Source: Tenacibaculum mesophilum
GTDB taxonomy: Bacteria > Bacteroidota > Bacteroidia > Flavobacteriales > Flavobacteriaceae
Reading direction: 5' to 3'
Length of the DNA: 64,000 nucleotides
Assembly (NCBI RefSeq): GCF_003867075.1
Contig: NZ_CP032544.1
Span: 2,598,001 to 2,662,000 of the forward strand
The stretch's first letter is position 1; each line of letters opens with the position of its first letter. A model generated the notes under the pieces. It ran no database searches. It saw only the letters and a list, made by a program, of their open reading frames with translations, and had not been told where the DNA came from. Below are positions 19,818-27,937 of the stretch, in pieces. The translations under genes were made by a program, and so were the position numbers.

Positions 19818-20519
19818 TTAAGAAAAAATGGAAGTTCTTTGTGAAGTTGTAGGAGAACCTTTGTTGTAAAGTACTGAGGTGTATTGATATCTGTATGTGT
19901 ATGAGGTGTTGTAAAAACTTTTTCTCAATAAGAGAAATATCTTATTAATTAGATATTTTAGGAAACTGTTCGTTGAATAACGATTTAAAAAATAGATTAA
20001 ATCGTTTTCTGAATCAATATCTTTTAAGTATGCGAGTTGTGATACAGAATGTTCGTTTTTTTCAAGTATTTTTTTTAGCGTACTAAATAAATCGGGAGTT
20101 TTCCAAGGAAGTGTTGCAAAACTTTTCTTGTTAAAATGTTTTTGATTAATGGCGAGTAAATAAATGCCTCCATCTGTTGAAGGACCTAAAACAGGAAGGT
20201 CGTTTTGAAGATGGTCAATAGCCTTTTGTAGGTGGGAAGCGTTTAAATTTGGACTGTCATTTCCTACAACAATTATGTTATGAAACCCTTTGGCAAAAGT
20301 GTTTTCTATAGCGTTCGTAAAACGCTGACCAAAAGTAGCTCCTATTTGGTGAGTTTCATTACAAATACATATTTGAGCGTTTGTTTTTGAAGCTTCAAAA
20401 ACAATCTTTTTATTTAAATAGTCAAATAACTGTTCCCCTTTTTCTAAAAACTTATTTTCAGCCTCTCTTTTAGAAGAGTTTGCAAAAATAAGAATAGCTA
20501 TATTGGGTTGTTTTGACAT
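19818..20519 (-). CDS. DUF2064 / TIGR04282-type nucleotidyl- or glycosyltransferase-like protein
   Basis: The 233-residue protein has the MobA/CofC-like GT-A fold of DUF2064. GNDSP is at 86-90, GPSTDGG at 112-118, PWKTPDLF at about 139-145 and DIDSENDL later. In other genomes members lie near radical-SAM arsenosugar genes and are named arsenosugar glycosyltransferases, but no ArsM or ArsS gene is present here. The last 45 or so residues (Tyr, Ser and Thr rich) look unlike the family and may be a spurious extension after loss of an earlier stop. It is the most upstream gene of the minus-strand SusCD block. Function is uncertain. Confidence 0.7.
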   Translation of the reverse strand: MSKQPNIAILIFANSSKREAENKFLEKGEQLFDYLNKKIVFEASKTNAQICICNETHQIGATFGQRFTNAIENTFAKGFHNIIVVGNDSPNLNASHLQKAIDHLQNDLPVLGPSTDGGIYLLAINQKHFNKKSFATLPWKTPDLFSTLKKILEKNEHSVSQLAYLKDIDSENDLIYFLNRYSTNSFLKYLINKIFLLLRKSFYNTSYTYRYQYTSVLYNKGSPTTSQRTSIFS

Positions 20520-20582
20520 TTATGGACTTTCCATTAATTAGAATAAAATGGAAAAGTCGAAAGAAATATATTTGCATTACAA

Positions 20583-20613
20583 AAAAAAGCCGCTAATTTA
20601 ATTAGCGGCTTTT
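20583..20613 (-). terminator. Intrinsic terminator downstream of hemD
   Basis: An 11-bp stem (AAAGCCGCTAA pairing with TTAGCGGCTTT) is followed on the minus strand by a run of T. It ends the DUF4271-hemD transcript and separates it from the DUF2064-SusCD block on the same strand. Confidence 0.85.
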
Positions 20614-20630
20614 TAAAGCAAGTAGGCTAT

Positions 20631-21377
20631 TTATTTTTTATTAGCTTCTTTAATATATTTTTCTAAAGCCATAGTCATTGAAGGTGTTTCTGGTGTCGGA
20701 GCAGCAATATCTACACGTAAACCTCTATCTTCAACAGCTTTAATAGTAGTGTTTCCAAAAACAGCTATTCGAGTATTGTTTTGTTTGAAATCAGGAAAGT
20801 TTTCAAATAAACTATCAATCCCTGATGGACTAAAGAATACCAAAATATCATAAAAAACATTTTCTAAATCAGATAAGTCACTGACTACAGTTCTATATAA
20901 GTCCGCACGTTTCCAGTTAACTCCCAATTTATCTAATTCTTCAGGAATTAAAGATTTTAATTTATCAGAAGAAGGAAGTAAAAACTTCTCGTCTTTATGT
21001 TTCTTGATTAATTTAGTTAATTCAGGAAATGTTCTATTACCAACATAAATTTTACGTTTACGGTACACAACGTATTTCTGTAAATAATAGGCTACAGCTT
21101 CAGATTGACAGAAGTACTTCATATCATCAGGGACAGTAAAACGCATTTCTTCAGCGATTCTAAAAAAATGATCAACAGCATTTCTACTGGTAAGTATAAT
21201 GGCTGTGTAATTGTTTAAATCAACTTTTTGAGCTCTTACTTCCTTTACAGGTATTCCCTCGACATGAATAAACGATCGAAAGTCAACCTTAACCTTTTGC
21301 TTTTCTGCCAAGTCAAAATATGGCGATGTTTCTGTTTTTGGTTTTGGTTGAGAGACTAAAATAGTTTTAACTTTCAT
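20631..21377 (-). CDS. hemD: Uroporphyrinogen-III synthase
   Basis: The 248-residue protein has the two-lobed HemD pattern. Residues about 1-45 and 160-240 form the first lobe (ILTSRNAVDHFF, VFFSPSGIDSLFENF, IAVFGNTTIKAVEDRGLRVDIAA, TPSMTMALEKYI) and the middle forms the second. It closes hydroxymethylbilane to uroporphyrinogen III in heme synthesis. As usual for this family sequence identity is low and catalytic residues are not fixed. The upstream DUF4271 gene, 14 bases away, is its usual neighbour in Flavobacteriia. Confidence 0.85.
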   Translation of the reverse strand: MKVKTILVSQPKPKTETSPYFDLAEKQKVKVDFRSFIHVEGIPVKEVRAQKVDLNNYTAIILTSRNAVDHFFRIAEEMRFTVPDDMKYFCQSEAVAYYLQKYVVYRKRKIYVGNRTFPELTKLIKKHKDEKFLLPSSDKLKSLIPEELDKLGVNWKRADLYRTVVSDLSDLENVFYDILVFFSPSGIDSLFENFPDFKQNNTRIAVFGNTTIKAVEDRGLRVDIAAPTPETPSMTMALEKYIKEANKK

Positions 21378-21391
21378 AAACTTTCTCTTTA

Positions 21392-22030
21392 TTACGTAGT
21401 TGTTGTTTTATAAAGAATTAATAGCGGTGCTATTTCAAGGGTGCAAAAGTACAAAATAAAATAAAACAACTTACTAATTACAAGTTTTTTATTATTTGTT
21501 AAAATTAAAAAGACCCTAAAAACAAGCAAGATACAGAAAGAATAAATTAAGAAAAGTTTATTTGTAAAAGTGTATTGATACAGTATGATAATGGGAAATA
21601 ACCAAATGCTAAGAACATATAAATAACCCGATTTTGTATATAAAAAATAGTTTACGGTTTTAGATAAACCAAGAATATTTGCCAATGCATAATCTAAAAA
21701 AAAACGAACAGAAAAATATACAGAAACAAACAAGAAGAGTCCTAAAAAAGCTAGAAAACTATGAGAATATATTTCTGATACTAAAGTGAAAAATAAAAAT
21801 AAAGAAATAACAATTATAGAAAAAGAAAACAGTAACAATTTAAAAGGTGTGAAAAAAGAAACACCTTCTTCCATTCTTTTATGAAAAAAACCAGGAGTTA
21901 CAAAAGCAATAGTATATCCATATAACTTAGTAGGTTTTAGTAGCTTCATCATAGCCAATAATACAATAGCTAGTATGATAACTAAAGTAACCCAATTATC
22001 ATTATATATAACTCTTTCTATTGCTTTCAA
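21392..22030 (-). CDS. DUF4271 membrane protein
   Basis: This is a 212-residue integral membrane protein with about six helices. It contains a polar GFFHKRMEEG loop at about residues 47-56 and a conserved FSVRFFLDYALANILGL stretch. It is a family restricted to Bacteroidota and known mainly for its constant place before hemD, as here (14-base gap). No activity has been assigned that I know of. Its start shares a short divergent promoter region with the plus-strand GT2 gene. Confidence 0.75.
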   Translation of the reverse strand: MKAIERVIYNDNWVTLVIILAIVLLAMMKLLKPTKLYGYTIAFVTPGFFHKRMEEGVSFFTPFKLLLFSFSIIVISLFLFFTLVSEIYSHSFLAFLGLFLFVSVYFSVRFFLDYALANILGLSKTVNYFLYTKSGYLYVLSIWLFPIIILYQYTFTNKLFLIYSFCILLVFRVFLILTNNKKLVISKLFYFILYFCTLEIAPLLILYKTTTT

Positions 22031-22056
22031 TTGTTTTTATACTTTTTTAATTAACA

Positions 22057-22064
22057 CAAAATTA
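22057..22064 (-). promoter_or_regulatory. -7 box (TAATTTTG) for DUF4271-hemD
   Basis: This exact match to the Bacteroidota TAnnTTTG -7 box lies 27 bases before the DUF4271 start, back to back with the divergent box at 22079. No clear -33 TTG is seen. Confidence 0.45.
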
Positions 22065-22078
22065 GTAATAAATAAATG

Positions 22079-22086
22079 TATCTTTG
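22079..22086 (+). promoter_or_regulatory. -7 box (TATCTTTG) that decides the downstream start
   Basis: A TAnnTTTG box lies immediately after the ATG at 22076, so that upstream ATG would sit before the transcript start. The real start of the GT2 gene is therefore the ATG at 22109. Confidence 0.6.
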
Positions 22087-22108
22087 CCCAGATTTATATG
22101 AAAATTAC

Positions 22109-22831
22109 ATGAAGTCAGACGCTTTAATCATAATTCCTACGTATAATGAAAAAGAAAACATTGAAGCTATTATTCGAGCAGCCTTTAGTCAAGAAAAGGT
22201 GTTTCATGTGTTGGTTGTAGATGATAGTTCCCCTGATGGAACTGCAATAATTGTAGAAAAGTTACAAAAAGAATTTCCTAATCAGCTTTTTATTGAAAAA
22301 AGAAAAGGGAAAAGTGGATTGGGAACTGCGTATATTCATGGTTTTAAATGGGCAATTTCCAAAAAATACAATTATATTATAGAAATGGATGCTGATTTTT
22401 CACATAATCCAAAAGATCTTATCAAATTATACAATGAATGTGTTAATAATGGAGCAGATGTAGCTATTGGTTCAAGATATTCAGTAGGGGTAAATGTTGT
22501 TAATTGGCCAATGAGCAGAGTGTTATTGTCTTATTTTGCATCAAAATACGTACGGTTAATAACCAGAATGCCTATTCATGATACGACAGCTGGTTTTGTA
22601 TGCTATAAAAGAAAAGTTTTAGAGACAATTAAGTTAGATAAAGTTAAATTTGTAGGATATGCTTTTCAAATTGAAATGAAATACAAGGCATGGAAGCACA
22701 AATTCAATATCAAAGAAGTCTCAGTTATTTTTACTGATAGAGTTTTAGGAAAGTCGAAACTAAGTAAAGGAATTATTAAAGAAGCTGTCTTTGGTGTGAT
22801 AAAAATGAGAATTAACGGATTACCGAAATAG
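22109..22831 (+). CDS. Polyprenol monophosphomannose synthase (GT2)
   Basis: From the ATG at 22109 the protein has 240 residues and begins MKSDALIIIPTYNE. It has DD at 38-39 and DADFSHNP starting at 94, with the DAD binding metal and GDP-mannose. GSRY and the ADRVLGKSK-like C-terminal segment of Dpm1/Ppm1 enzymes follow. It should transfer mannose to polyprenyl phosphate at the inner membrane face. It lacks the C-terminal membrane helices of GtrB types. It is the first gene of the plus-strand operon with GNAT, pyrC and DUF4296, an arrangement common in Flavobacteriia. Confidence 0.85.
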   Translation: MKSDALIIIPTYNEKENIEAIIRAAFSQEKVFHVLVVDDSSPDGTAIIVEKLQKEFPNQLFIEKRKGKSGLGTAYIHGFKWAISKKYNYIIEMDADFSHNPKDLIKLYNECVNNGADVAIGSRYSVGVNVVNWPMSRVLLSYFASKYVRLITRMPIHDTTAGFVCYKRKVLETIKLDKVKFVGYAFQIEMKYKAWKHKFNIKEVSVIFTDRVLGKSKLSKGIIKEAVFGVIKMRINGLPK

Positions 22832-22835
22832 GAGA

Positions 22836-23297
22836 ATGACCACAATTACGACAAGAGAAGCAAAGAAAGAAGATTTAGAAATCTTGTTAGGGTTTGAACA
22901 GGGTGTAATAGAAGCTGAAAGACCTTTTGATTCATCATTGAAAGAAGGAAAAATTAGTTACTATAATCTGGAAGAAATGATTTTTGCTGACAATGTATAT
23001 TTAATTGTAGCAGTATCTGGTGATGAAATTGTGGGTTCAGGTTATCTCAGAATAGAAAAATCTAGAAGTTATCGTAAAAATGAACATAATGGATATATTG
23101 GTTTTATATATGTAAAACCTAATTTTAGAGGTAAAAAAATAAGTGCTTTAATTTTGAATTCGTTAAAAAATTGGGCAAAAAGCAAAGAAATACGAGAGTT
23201 AAGACTTGATGTTTACAACGACAATTTATCAGCAATAAAGGCGTACGAACGCTTTGGTTTTAACAAAAGTTTGATTAACATGAAAATGGAAATTTAG
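22836..23297 (+). CDS. GNAT family N-acetyltransferase
   Basis: This 153-residue single-domain GNAT protein has the acetyl-CoA pyrophosphate-binding loop at about 99-105 (RGKKISA, from RGxGxx/A) and the terminal NLSAIKAYERFGF motif. The acceptor is unknown. It starts four bases after the GT2 gene and ends six bases before pyrC, so it is co-transcribed. Nothing in the sequence points to a particular substrate. Confidence 0.8.
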   Translation: MTTITTREAKKEDLEILLGFEQGVIEAERPFDSSLKEGKISYYNLEEMIFADNVYLIVAVSGDEIVGSGYLRIEKSRSYRKNEHNGYIGFIYVKPNFRGKKISALILNSLKNWAKSKEIRELRLDVYNDNLSAIKAYERFGFNKSLINMKMEI

Positions 23298-23303
23298 TAG
23301 AAA

Positions 23304-24644
23304 ATGAAACAATCATATTTAATTAAAAACGCACAAATCGTTAACGAAAACAAGGTTTTTAAAGGCGATGTTTTAATAGAAGGAGAATTTATTAAGGAAA
23401 TAGGAGAAAACATAATTCCTACAGGTGATGTATTAATGGTAGATGCAGAAGGAAAGTTTTTAATTCCTGGTATGATTGACGATCAAGTACATTTTCGTGA
23501 GCCAGGTTTAACACACAAAGCAAATATAGCTACAGAAAGTAAGGCTGCAATTGCAGGAGGAATTACTTCTTTTATTGAAATGCCAAATACAGTACCTCAA
23601 GCAACAACTCAAGAATTATTAGCTGATAAGTTTGAAATTGCAAGTAAAACATCGTATGCTAACTATTCATTTATGTTTGGTGGAACTAATGACAACTTAG
23701 AAGAATTGTTAAAAACGAATCCAAAAGACGTTGCGGGAATTAAACTATTCTTAGGCTCTTCAACAGGAAACATGTTAGTTGATAATGAAGAAGTATTAGA
23801 AAAAATATTTTCATCAACTAAGATGTTAATTTCTGTGCATTGTGAAGATGAAGCAACCATTAGGAAAAATACAGAAGAGTACAAAGCAAAATATGGTGAT
23901 GATATTCCTGTAAAATACCATCCGTTAATTCGTAGTGAAGAAGCTTGTTATTTATCATCTTCAAAAGCAATTGAATTAGCAAAGAAAACAGGAGCACGTT
24001 TACATATTTTCCACTTATCTACAGAAAAAGAAACGCACTTATTTCGAAATGATATTCCGTTAGAGGAAAAACAAATTACGGCAGAGGTTTGTGTACATCA
24101 CTTATGGTTTACCGATGCAGATTATGATAAAAAAGGAACACACATTAAGTGGAATCCTGCTGTGAAAACACAAAAAGATAAAGATGGATTATGGAAGGCG
24201 TTGTTAGATGATAGGATTGATATCATTGCAACCGACCATGCACCGCATACCTTAGAAGAAAAGGATAATATGTATACAAAGGCACCTAGTGGAGGTCCAT
24301 TAGTACAGCATGCAGTTCCAGCTATTCTAGAAAAGGTGAAAGAAGGAGTACTGTCAATAGAAAAAGCAGTAGAAAAGATGAGCCACAATCCAGCGAAAAT
24401 CTTCAAAGTTGAAAAAAGAGGATTTATAAAAGAAGGTTTCTATGCTGACTTGGTTTTAGTTGATGCAGATAAGAAATGGACGGTAGATAAAGAGAATGTG
24501 TTATTTAAATGCGGATGGTCTCCGTTTGAAGGTGTTGAGTTTTCAAATCAAATAACACACACTTTTGTAAATGGTAACTTAATGTATAACGAGGGAATTT
24601 TTAACGAAGAAATTAAAGGGAAACGATTATTATTTAACAGATAA
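23304..24644 (+). CDS. pyrC: Dihydroorotase
   Basis: The 446-residue amidohydrolase-fold enzyme converts N-carbamoylaspartate to dihydroorotate in pyrimidine synthesis. Visible motifs are DDQVHFREPG (59-68), EMPNT (92-96), AGIKLFLGSSTGN (about 144-156), SVHCEDE (177-183), HIFHLST and the terminal ATDHAPH. The usual metal-binding HxH of strand one is QVH here (Q61, H63), which I believe is normal for Bacteroidota members. The adjoining DUF4296 gene starts on the very next base. Confidence 0.9.
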   Translation: MKQSYLIKNAQIVNENKVFKGDVLIEGEFIKEIGENIIPTGDVLMVDAEGKFLIPGMIDDQVHFREPGLTHKANIATESKAAIAGGITSFIEMPNTVPQATTQELLADKFEIASKTSYANYSFMFGGTNDNLEELLKTNPKDVAGIKLFLGSSTGNMLVDNEEVLEKIFSSTKMLISVHCEDEATIRKNTEEYKAKYGDDIPVKYHPLIRSEEACYLSSSKAIELAKKTGARLHIFHLSTEKETHLFRNDIPLEEKQITAEVCVHHLWFTDADYDKKGTHIKWNPAVKTQKDKDGLWKALLDDRIDIIATDHAPHTLEEKDNMYTKAPSGGPLVQHAVPAILEKVKEGVLSIEKAVEKMSHNPAKIFKVEKRGFIKEGFYADLVLVDADKKWTVDKENVLFKCGWSPFEGVEFSNQITHTFVNGNLMYNEGIFNEEIKGKRLLFNR

Positions 24645-25136
24645 ATGAAGTCTTTTTTTTACATATGTATTGGTTTTTTTTTGGTGTCGTGTACAAGTAA
24701 TACGATATACAAAAAGCCTGATAATTTAATTCCGAAAGATTCTATGATTTCGTTACTAACCGATATGTATATTGCTTCTTCTGCCAAAAATCAAAAAAAT
24801 AAGTTTTTAAAGAGAGAAAAAAACTATATGTTTTTGGTATACGAAAAGTATAGAATTGACAGTACTCGCTTTGATGCTAGTAATACATATTACACTTCTA
24901 TGGTTGATGAGTATACTGAAATTTTAAATAAAGTAAAAAAGAACATTGATTCATTAGACGTTTTATATAGAAAAAAGCAAGAGGTTCAAGATTCAATAAA
25001 AGGAATTAAAAAGGAAGGAAAATTAAAAAGAGATACAATTTTAGATAAAGAACTATTATTGAATGATCTTCCTAAAGAATTAATAAAAAGAGAAGATAGA
25101 GAGTTTGAAAAAAAGGACTTAAAGAAAATTAAGTAA
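24645..25136 (+). CDS. DUF4296 lipoprotein
   Basis: The 163-residue protein has a lipoprotein signal (residues 1-16, FFLVSC with Cys16), then a helical, strongly charged body. It contains the DUF4296 pattern LIPKDSMISLLTDMYI and YxxYRIDSTRFDASNTYY. The C-terminus is a lysine-rich coiled stretch. Its ATG follows the pyrC stop without a gap. The family is confined to Bacteroidota, and its function is unknown. It ends one base before the convergent epimerase gene, and no hairpin terminator is seen between them. Confidence 0.78.
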   Translation: MKSFFYICIGFFLVSCTSNTIYKKPDNLIPKDSMISLLTDMYIASSAKNQKNKFLKREKNYMFLVYEKYRIDSTRFDASNTYYTSMVDEYTEILNKVKKNIDSLDVLYRKKQEVQDSIKGIKKEGKLKRDTILDKELLLNDLPKELIKREDREFEKKDLKKIK

Positions 25137-25137
25137 C

Positions 25138-26139
25138 TTACCTTTTAAACTCTTTAGAAACTCTAGTAATTACATCATTCACTGATTCAAAATCAAAATT
25201 AAGTTGTTCTATAATTTTTTTAGCAGTATAGAACGATTTGTTGTGAGCAGATTTTGCAGAGTTCTTAGTTAGTAAAGGCTCCTTACCAGTAAGCTTTGTT
25301 AAAAACCAGTCAATTTTCCAAAATATTGAGGTAACAAACTGTCCTACTTTTTTTGAAGGTCTTTTTTTATTTAGATTATCAGCAATACTAAATAAAACAT
25401 CTTTAAACGATTTGTTTTCTGAAACAAGAATAAAACGTTCATTTTTTATGTTAGAATTCATTAGATCTATCATAGCCTTCACCACATCATTTACTCCAAC
25501 AAAGCCAGTAACACCTTCAGTGTAAAAGTTAAATCCATTACTTATTTGAGTAAACATTTTACCAGAGCCTTCATTCCAAAAACCTCCTCCTAAAATTACA
25601 CCAGGATTCACAATTACTACACTTAAATCTTCTTGGCTACCTCTCCAAACTTCCATTTCAGCACCATACTTGGTAATTGCATATCCATGATTTTCATCAC
25701 TATCAAGCCATTCGTTTTCTTCGTTAATCGGTTTTCCATTAATAGCGTTACCAACCGCAGCGATGGAACTTACAAAACAGAATTTATCTACGTTAGCATC
25801 AATAGCAAAGTTGATTAAGTTGGCAGTTCCTTCAATGTTTACCTGACGCATTTTTCTATAATCTTTTGGGTTAAAAGAAACCAATGCAGCACAATGATAA
25901 ACCTGTGTGATGTTATCAAATACAGGTTCTAGGGAAGGAATATCAGTAATGTCAGCTTGTATCCACTCAATTTTAGAAAAATACTGTTGCACATTATCTG
26001 TATAAAAAGAAAAGATTTTCTTAACATATTCACGCTTTTCTTCAGTTCTAAAAATAGCTCGAATCTTGTCGTTTTTTTGGCTTAAGTGATATAATAAATG
26101 TGAGCCTACTAAACCTGTTCCTCCTGTAACTAAAATCAT
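25138..26139 (-). CDS. NAD-dependent epimerase/dehydratase (extended SDR)
   Basis: The 333-residue protein starts MILVTGGTGLVGSHL, an N-terminal GxxGxxG dinucleotide loop (residues 6-12). It has the SDR acid residue in QVYHCAALVSF and the catalytic pair YAITKYGAE (Tyr-x-x-x-Lys) with a preceding FVSSIAAVG serine. It resembles dihydroflavonol-4-reductase-like SDRs that act on small carbonyl or sugar compounds. The substrate is not predictable. It is divergent from tyrS with 62 bases between the starts. Confidence 0.83.
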   Translation of the reverse strand: MILVTGGTGLVGSHLLYHLSQKNDKIRAIFRTEEKREYVKKIFSFYTDNVQQYFSKIEWIQADITDIPSLEPVFDNITQVYHCAALVSFNPKDYRKMRQVNIEGTANLINFAIDANVDKFCFVSSIAAVGNAINGKPINEENEWLDSDENHGYAITKYGAEMEVWRGSQEDLSVVIVNPGVILGGGFWNEGSGKMFTQISNGFNFYTEGVTGFVGVNDVVKAMIDLMNSNIKNERFILVSENKSFKDVLFSIADNLNKKRPSKKVGQFVTSIFWKIDWFLTKLTGKEPLLTKNSAKSAHNKSFYTAKKIIEQLNFDFESVNDVITRVSKEFKR

Positions 26140-26172
26140 AAAGCGAATTTAGTTTATTTTGGTTGATAAACT

Positions 26173-26180
26173 TATCTTTG
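26173..26180 (+). promoter_or_regulatory. -7 box (TATCTTTG) for tyrS
   Basis: This exact TAnnTTTG match lies 21 bases before the tyrS ATG. A TTTTGG stretch is present but only 11 bases upstream, too near to be a normal -33 element. Confidence 0.5.
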
Positions 26181-26201
26181 CTTCTTTAAAAATAGAATAA
26201 A

Positions 26202-27506
26202 ATGACCAAGAATTTAGTAGAAGAATTACAATGGCGTGGAATGATTCACGACATTATGCCAGGAACCGAAGAACAACTTCAAAAAGAAATGACGTCGGTT
26301 TATATTGGCTTTGATCCAACTGCAGATTCGTTACACATTGGTAGTTTAGTTCCAATTATTTTACTAGTTCACATTGAAAAAGCAGGGCATCAGCCAGTAG
26401 CTTTAGTAGGAGGTGCAACAGGTATGATCGGTGATCCAACAGGAAAATCAGATGAGCGTAATTTATTAAATGAAGAGGCTTTAGCTAAAAACGTAGCAGG
26501 TTTAAAAAGAACATTAGGTCGCTTTTTAGACTTTGATAACGGAACTAAAAATTCTCCTTTATTAGTAAACAATTACGATTGGATGAAGGACTTTTCATTT
26601 ATCGAATTTGTACGTGATGTTGGTAAGAGAATCACTGTGAACTACATGATGGCAAAAGATTCTGTAAAAAAACGTATTACAGGAGAAGCGGGTAACGGGA
26701 TGAGTTTTACAGAGTTTACGTATCAATTAATTCAAGGGTATGATTTCTATCACTTATATAAAACCTTAAACTGTAAATTACAAATGGGAGGTTCTGACCA
26801 ATGGGGTAATATTACCACAGGTACTGAACTAGTCCGTAGAATGACACCAGGAGAGGATGCAAAAGCATTTGCAGCTACTTGCCCATTAATAACAAAAGCT
26901 GACGGTTCTAAATTTGGAAAGTCTGAAGGAGGAAATGTTTGGTTAGATGCAGATAAAACGTCAGTTTACAAGTTTTACCAATTTTGGCTAAATACTTCGG
27001 ATGAAGATGCTGAAAAGTATATTAAAATATTTACGTTTTTAGATAAAGAAACTATTGATGCTTTAATTACTGAACATAAAGAAGCACCACACCAAAGAGC
27101 ATTACAAAAGAAGTTAGCTGAAGAAGTAACAATTTTCGTACATTCTAAAGAAGAGTTAGATAAAGCGATTGCTGCTTCAAATATTTTATTTGGAAAGTCA
27201 ACAGCTGACGACTTAAAGAATTTAGATGAACAAACCTTTTTAGATGTGTTTGATGGTGTACCGCAAGCTGAGGTAACATCGGAAGACATAGCTGAAGGCT
27301 TAGATATGATTGCAGCCTTAGCCGCTAAAACTGGATTCTTAAAATCAAACGGTGATGCAAGAAGAGCTTTAAAAGAGAATTCAATATCAGTAAATAAAGA
27401 AAAAGTAAGTGAAGACTTTGTTATCACTTCAAAAGACCTTATTGCTGATAAATACGTGTTATTACAAAGAGGTAAGAAAAATTACTTTTTATTAAAGGTA
27501 GCATAA
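26202..27506 (+). CDS. tyrS: Tyrosyl-tRNA synthetase
   Basis: This is a 434-residue class I synthetase. The HIGH motif appears as HIGSL at about 46-50 (after DPTADSL), and the KMSKS motif as KFGKSEGG near residue 230. The tyrosine-binding QGYDFYHL and GGSDQWGN segments are present, with an S4 RNA-binding domain at the C-terminus ([14 protein letters not shown]). It charges tRNA-Tyr in the cytoplasm. Length and order match the bacterial TyrRS family. A strong hairpin terminator follows. Confidence 0.95.
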   Translation: MTKNLVEELQWRGMIHDIMPGTEEQLQKEMTSVYIGFDPTADSLHIGSLVPIILLVHIEKAGHQPVALVGGATGMIGDPTGKSDERNLLNEEALAKNVAGLKRTLGRFLDFDNGTKNSPLLVNNYDWMKDFSFIEFVRDVGKRITVNYMMAKDSVKKRITGEAGNGMSFTEFTYQLIQGYDFYHLYKTLNCKLQMGGSDQWGNITTGTELVRRMTPGEDAKAFAATCPLITKADGSKFGKSEGGNVWLDADKTSVYKFYQFWLNTSDEDAEKYIKIFTFLDKETIDALITEHKEAPHQRALQKKLAEEVTIFVHSKEELDKAIAASNILFGKSTADDLKNLDEQTFLDVFDGVPQAEVTSEDIAEGLDMIAALAAKTGFLKSNGDARRALKENSISVNKEKVSEDFVITSKDLIADKYVLLQRGKKNYFLLKVA

Positions 27507-27530
27507 AGAAAATCGTAGGCAAAAACTAAA

Positions 27531-27565
27531 AAAGCCCTTAAAAGAAATTTCTTTTAAGGGCTTTT
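27531..27565 (+). terminator. Intrinsic terminator after tyrS
   Basis: A long perfect stem (about 15 bp, AAAGCCCTTAAAAGA with its complement) is followed by TTTTGTTT. It also has A-runs on the other side, so it may stop the minus-strand Cys-rich gene as well. Confidence 0.88.
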
Positions 27566-27605
27566 GTTTATAATATATAAACAAACGTGAGAAAATAGTT
27601 GTTAA

Positions 27606-27803
27606 TTACGAAACTGCTTTTAAATCAAATGTTAAAGGGCACCTTTTACAATTAACACCTTTCTTTTGATATTTGTTACAGCATTTACTTTTAGGCTTAA
27701 TACAATTACTTGTACATGCGGAGCTGCAAAAAGTAACTTTTTCTAGTCTCTTAATAGAAGTTTTAGAGGTAACTTTCTTGGTTTCAGTATAAAAAACAAT
27801 CAT
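27606..27803 (-). CDS. Small cysteine-rich protein, divergent from the copper cluster
   Basis: This is a 65-residue basic protein with seven cysteines (C26, C30, C34, C41, C42, C52, C55) in the order CxxxCxxxC, CC, CxxC, followed by Pro. No signal peptide or membrane helix is visible. Coding is supported by a promoter 22 bases upstream (TATCTTTG, minus strand, 27825-27832) with a TTG 16 bases further up. The Cys spacing suggests metal binding, perhaps as a metallothionein-like or metal-sensing protein. It faces away from the MbnP/MbnH genes, whose promoter begins about 80 bases to the right. It is not a family I can name. Confidence 0.6.
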   Translation of the reverse strand: MIVFYTETKKVTSKTSIKRLEKVTFCSSACTSNCIKPKSKCCNKYQKKGVNCKRCPLTFDLKAVS

Positions 27804-27824
27804 TATTCTTCAATAAAATCTTTG

Positions 27825-27832
27825 CAAAGATA
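27825..27832 (-). promoter_or_regulatory. -7 box (TATCTTTG) for the Cys-rich protein
   Basis: An exact TAnnTTTG box on the minus strand, with a TTG element 16 bases upstream of it. Confidence 0.55.
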
Positions 27833-27885
27833 AGTTTTTTATTTAGAACAAATTAAAATAAAACAAAAAACATGTATTTTTATTA

Positions 27886-27916
27886 TTGATTATAAGTAGG
27901 GATAATCGTATCTTTG
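27886..27916 (+). promoter_or_regulatory. Promoter of the copper cluster (TTG, 20-base spacer, TATCTTTG)
   Basis: The -33 TTG is at 27886-27888 and the -7 TATCTTTG at 27909-27916, with a 20-base spacer that fits the flavobacterial consensus. It drives the small Cys membrane protein and probably mbnP. Confidence 0.65.
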
Positions 27917-27937
27917 CGTGAGAAAAAAGTCCTTTTT

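Noticed and set aside
19818-20519. Arsenosugar biosynthesis locus.
   Set aside because: The DUF2064 protein carries that database name in some genomes, but no arsenic methyltransferase or ArsS radical-SAM gene is in the window.
20567-20574. A TATATTTG box on the plus strand.
   Set aside because: It runs straight into the hemD terminator hairpin and no plus-strand gene follows; such boxes arise by chance in AT-rich gaps.
26975-27427. A 150-codon minus-strand reading frame inside tyrS.
   Set aside because: It is Ser/Ala/Lys-rich antisense of a clearly coding gene, with no promoter or family likeness.
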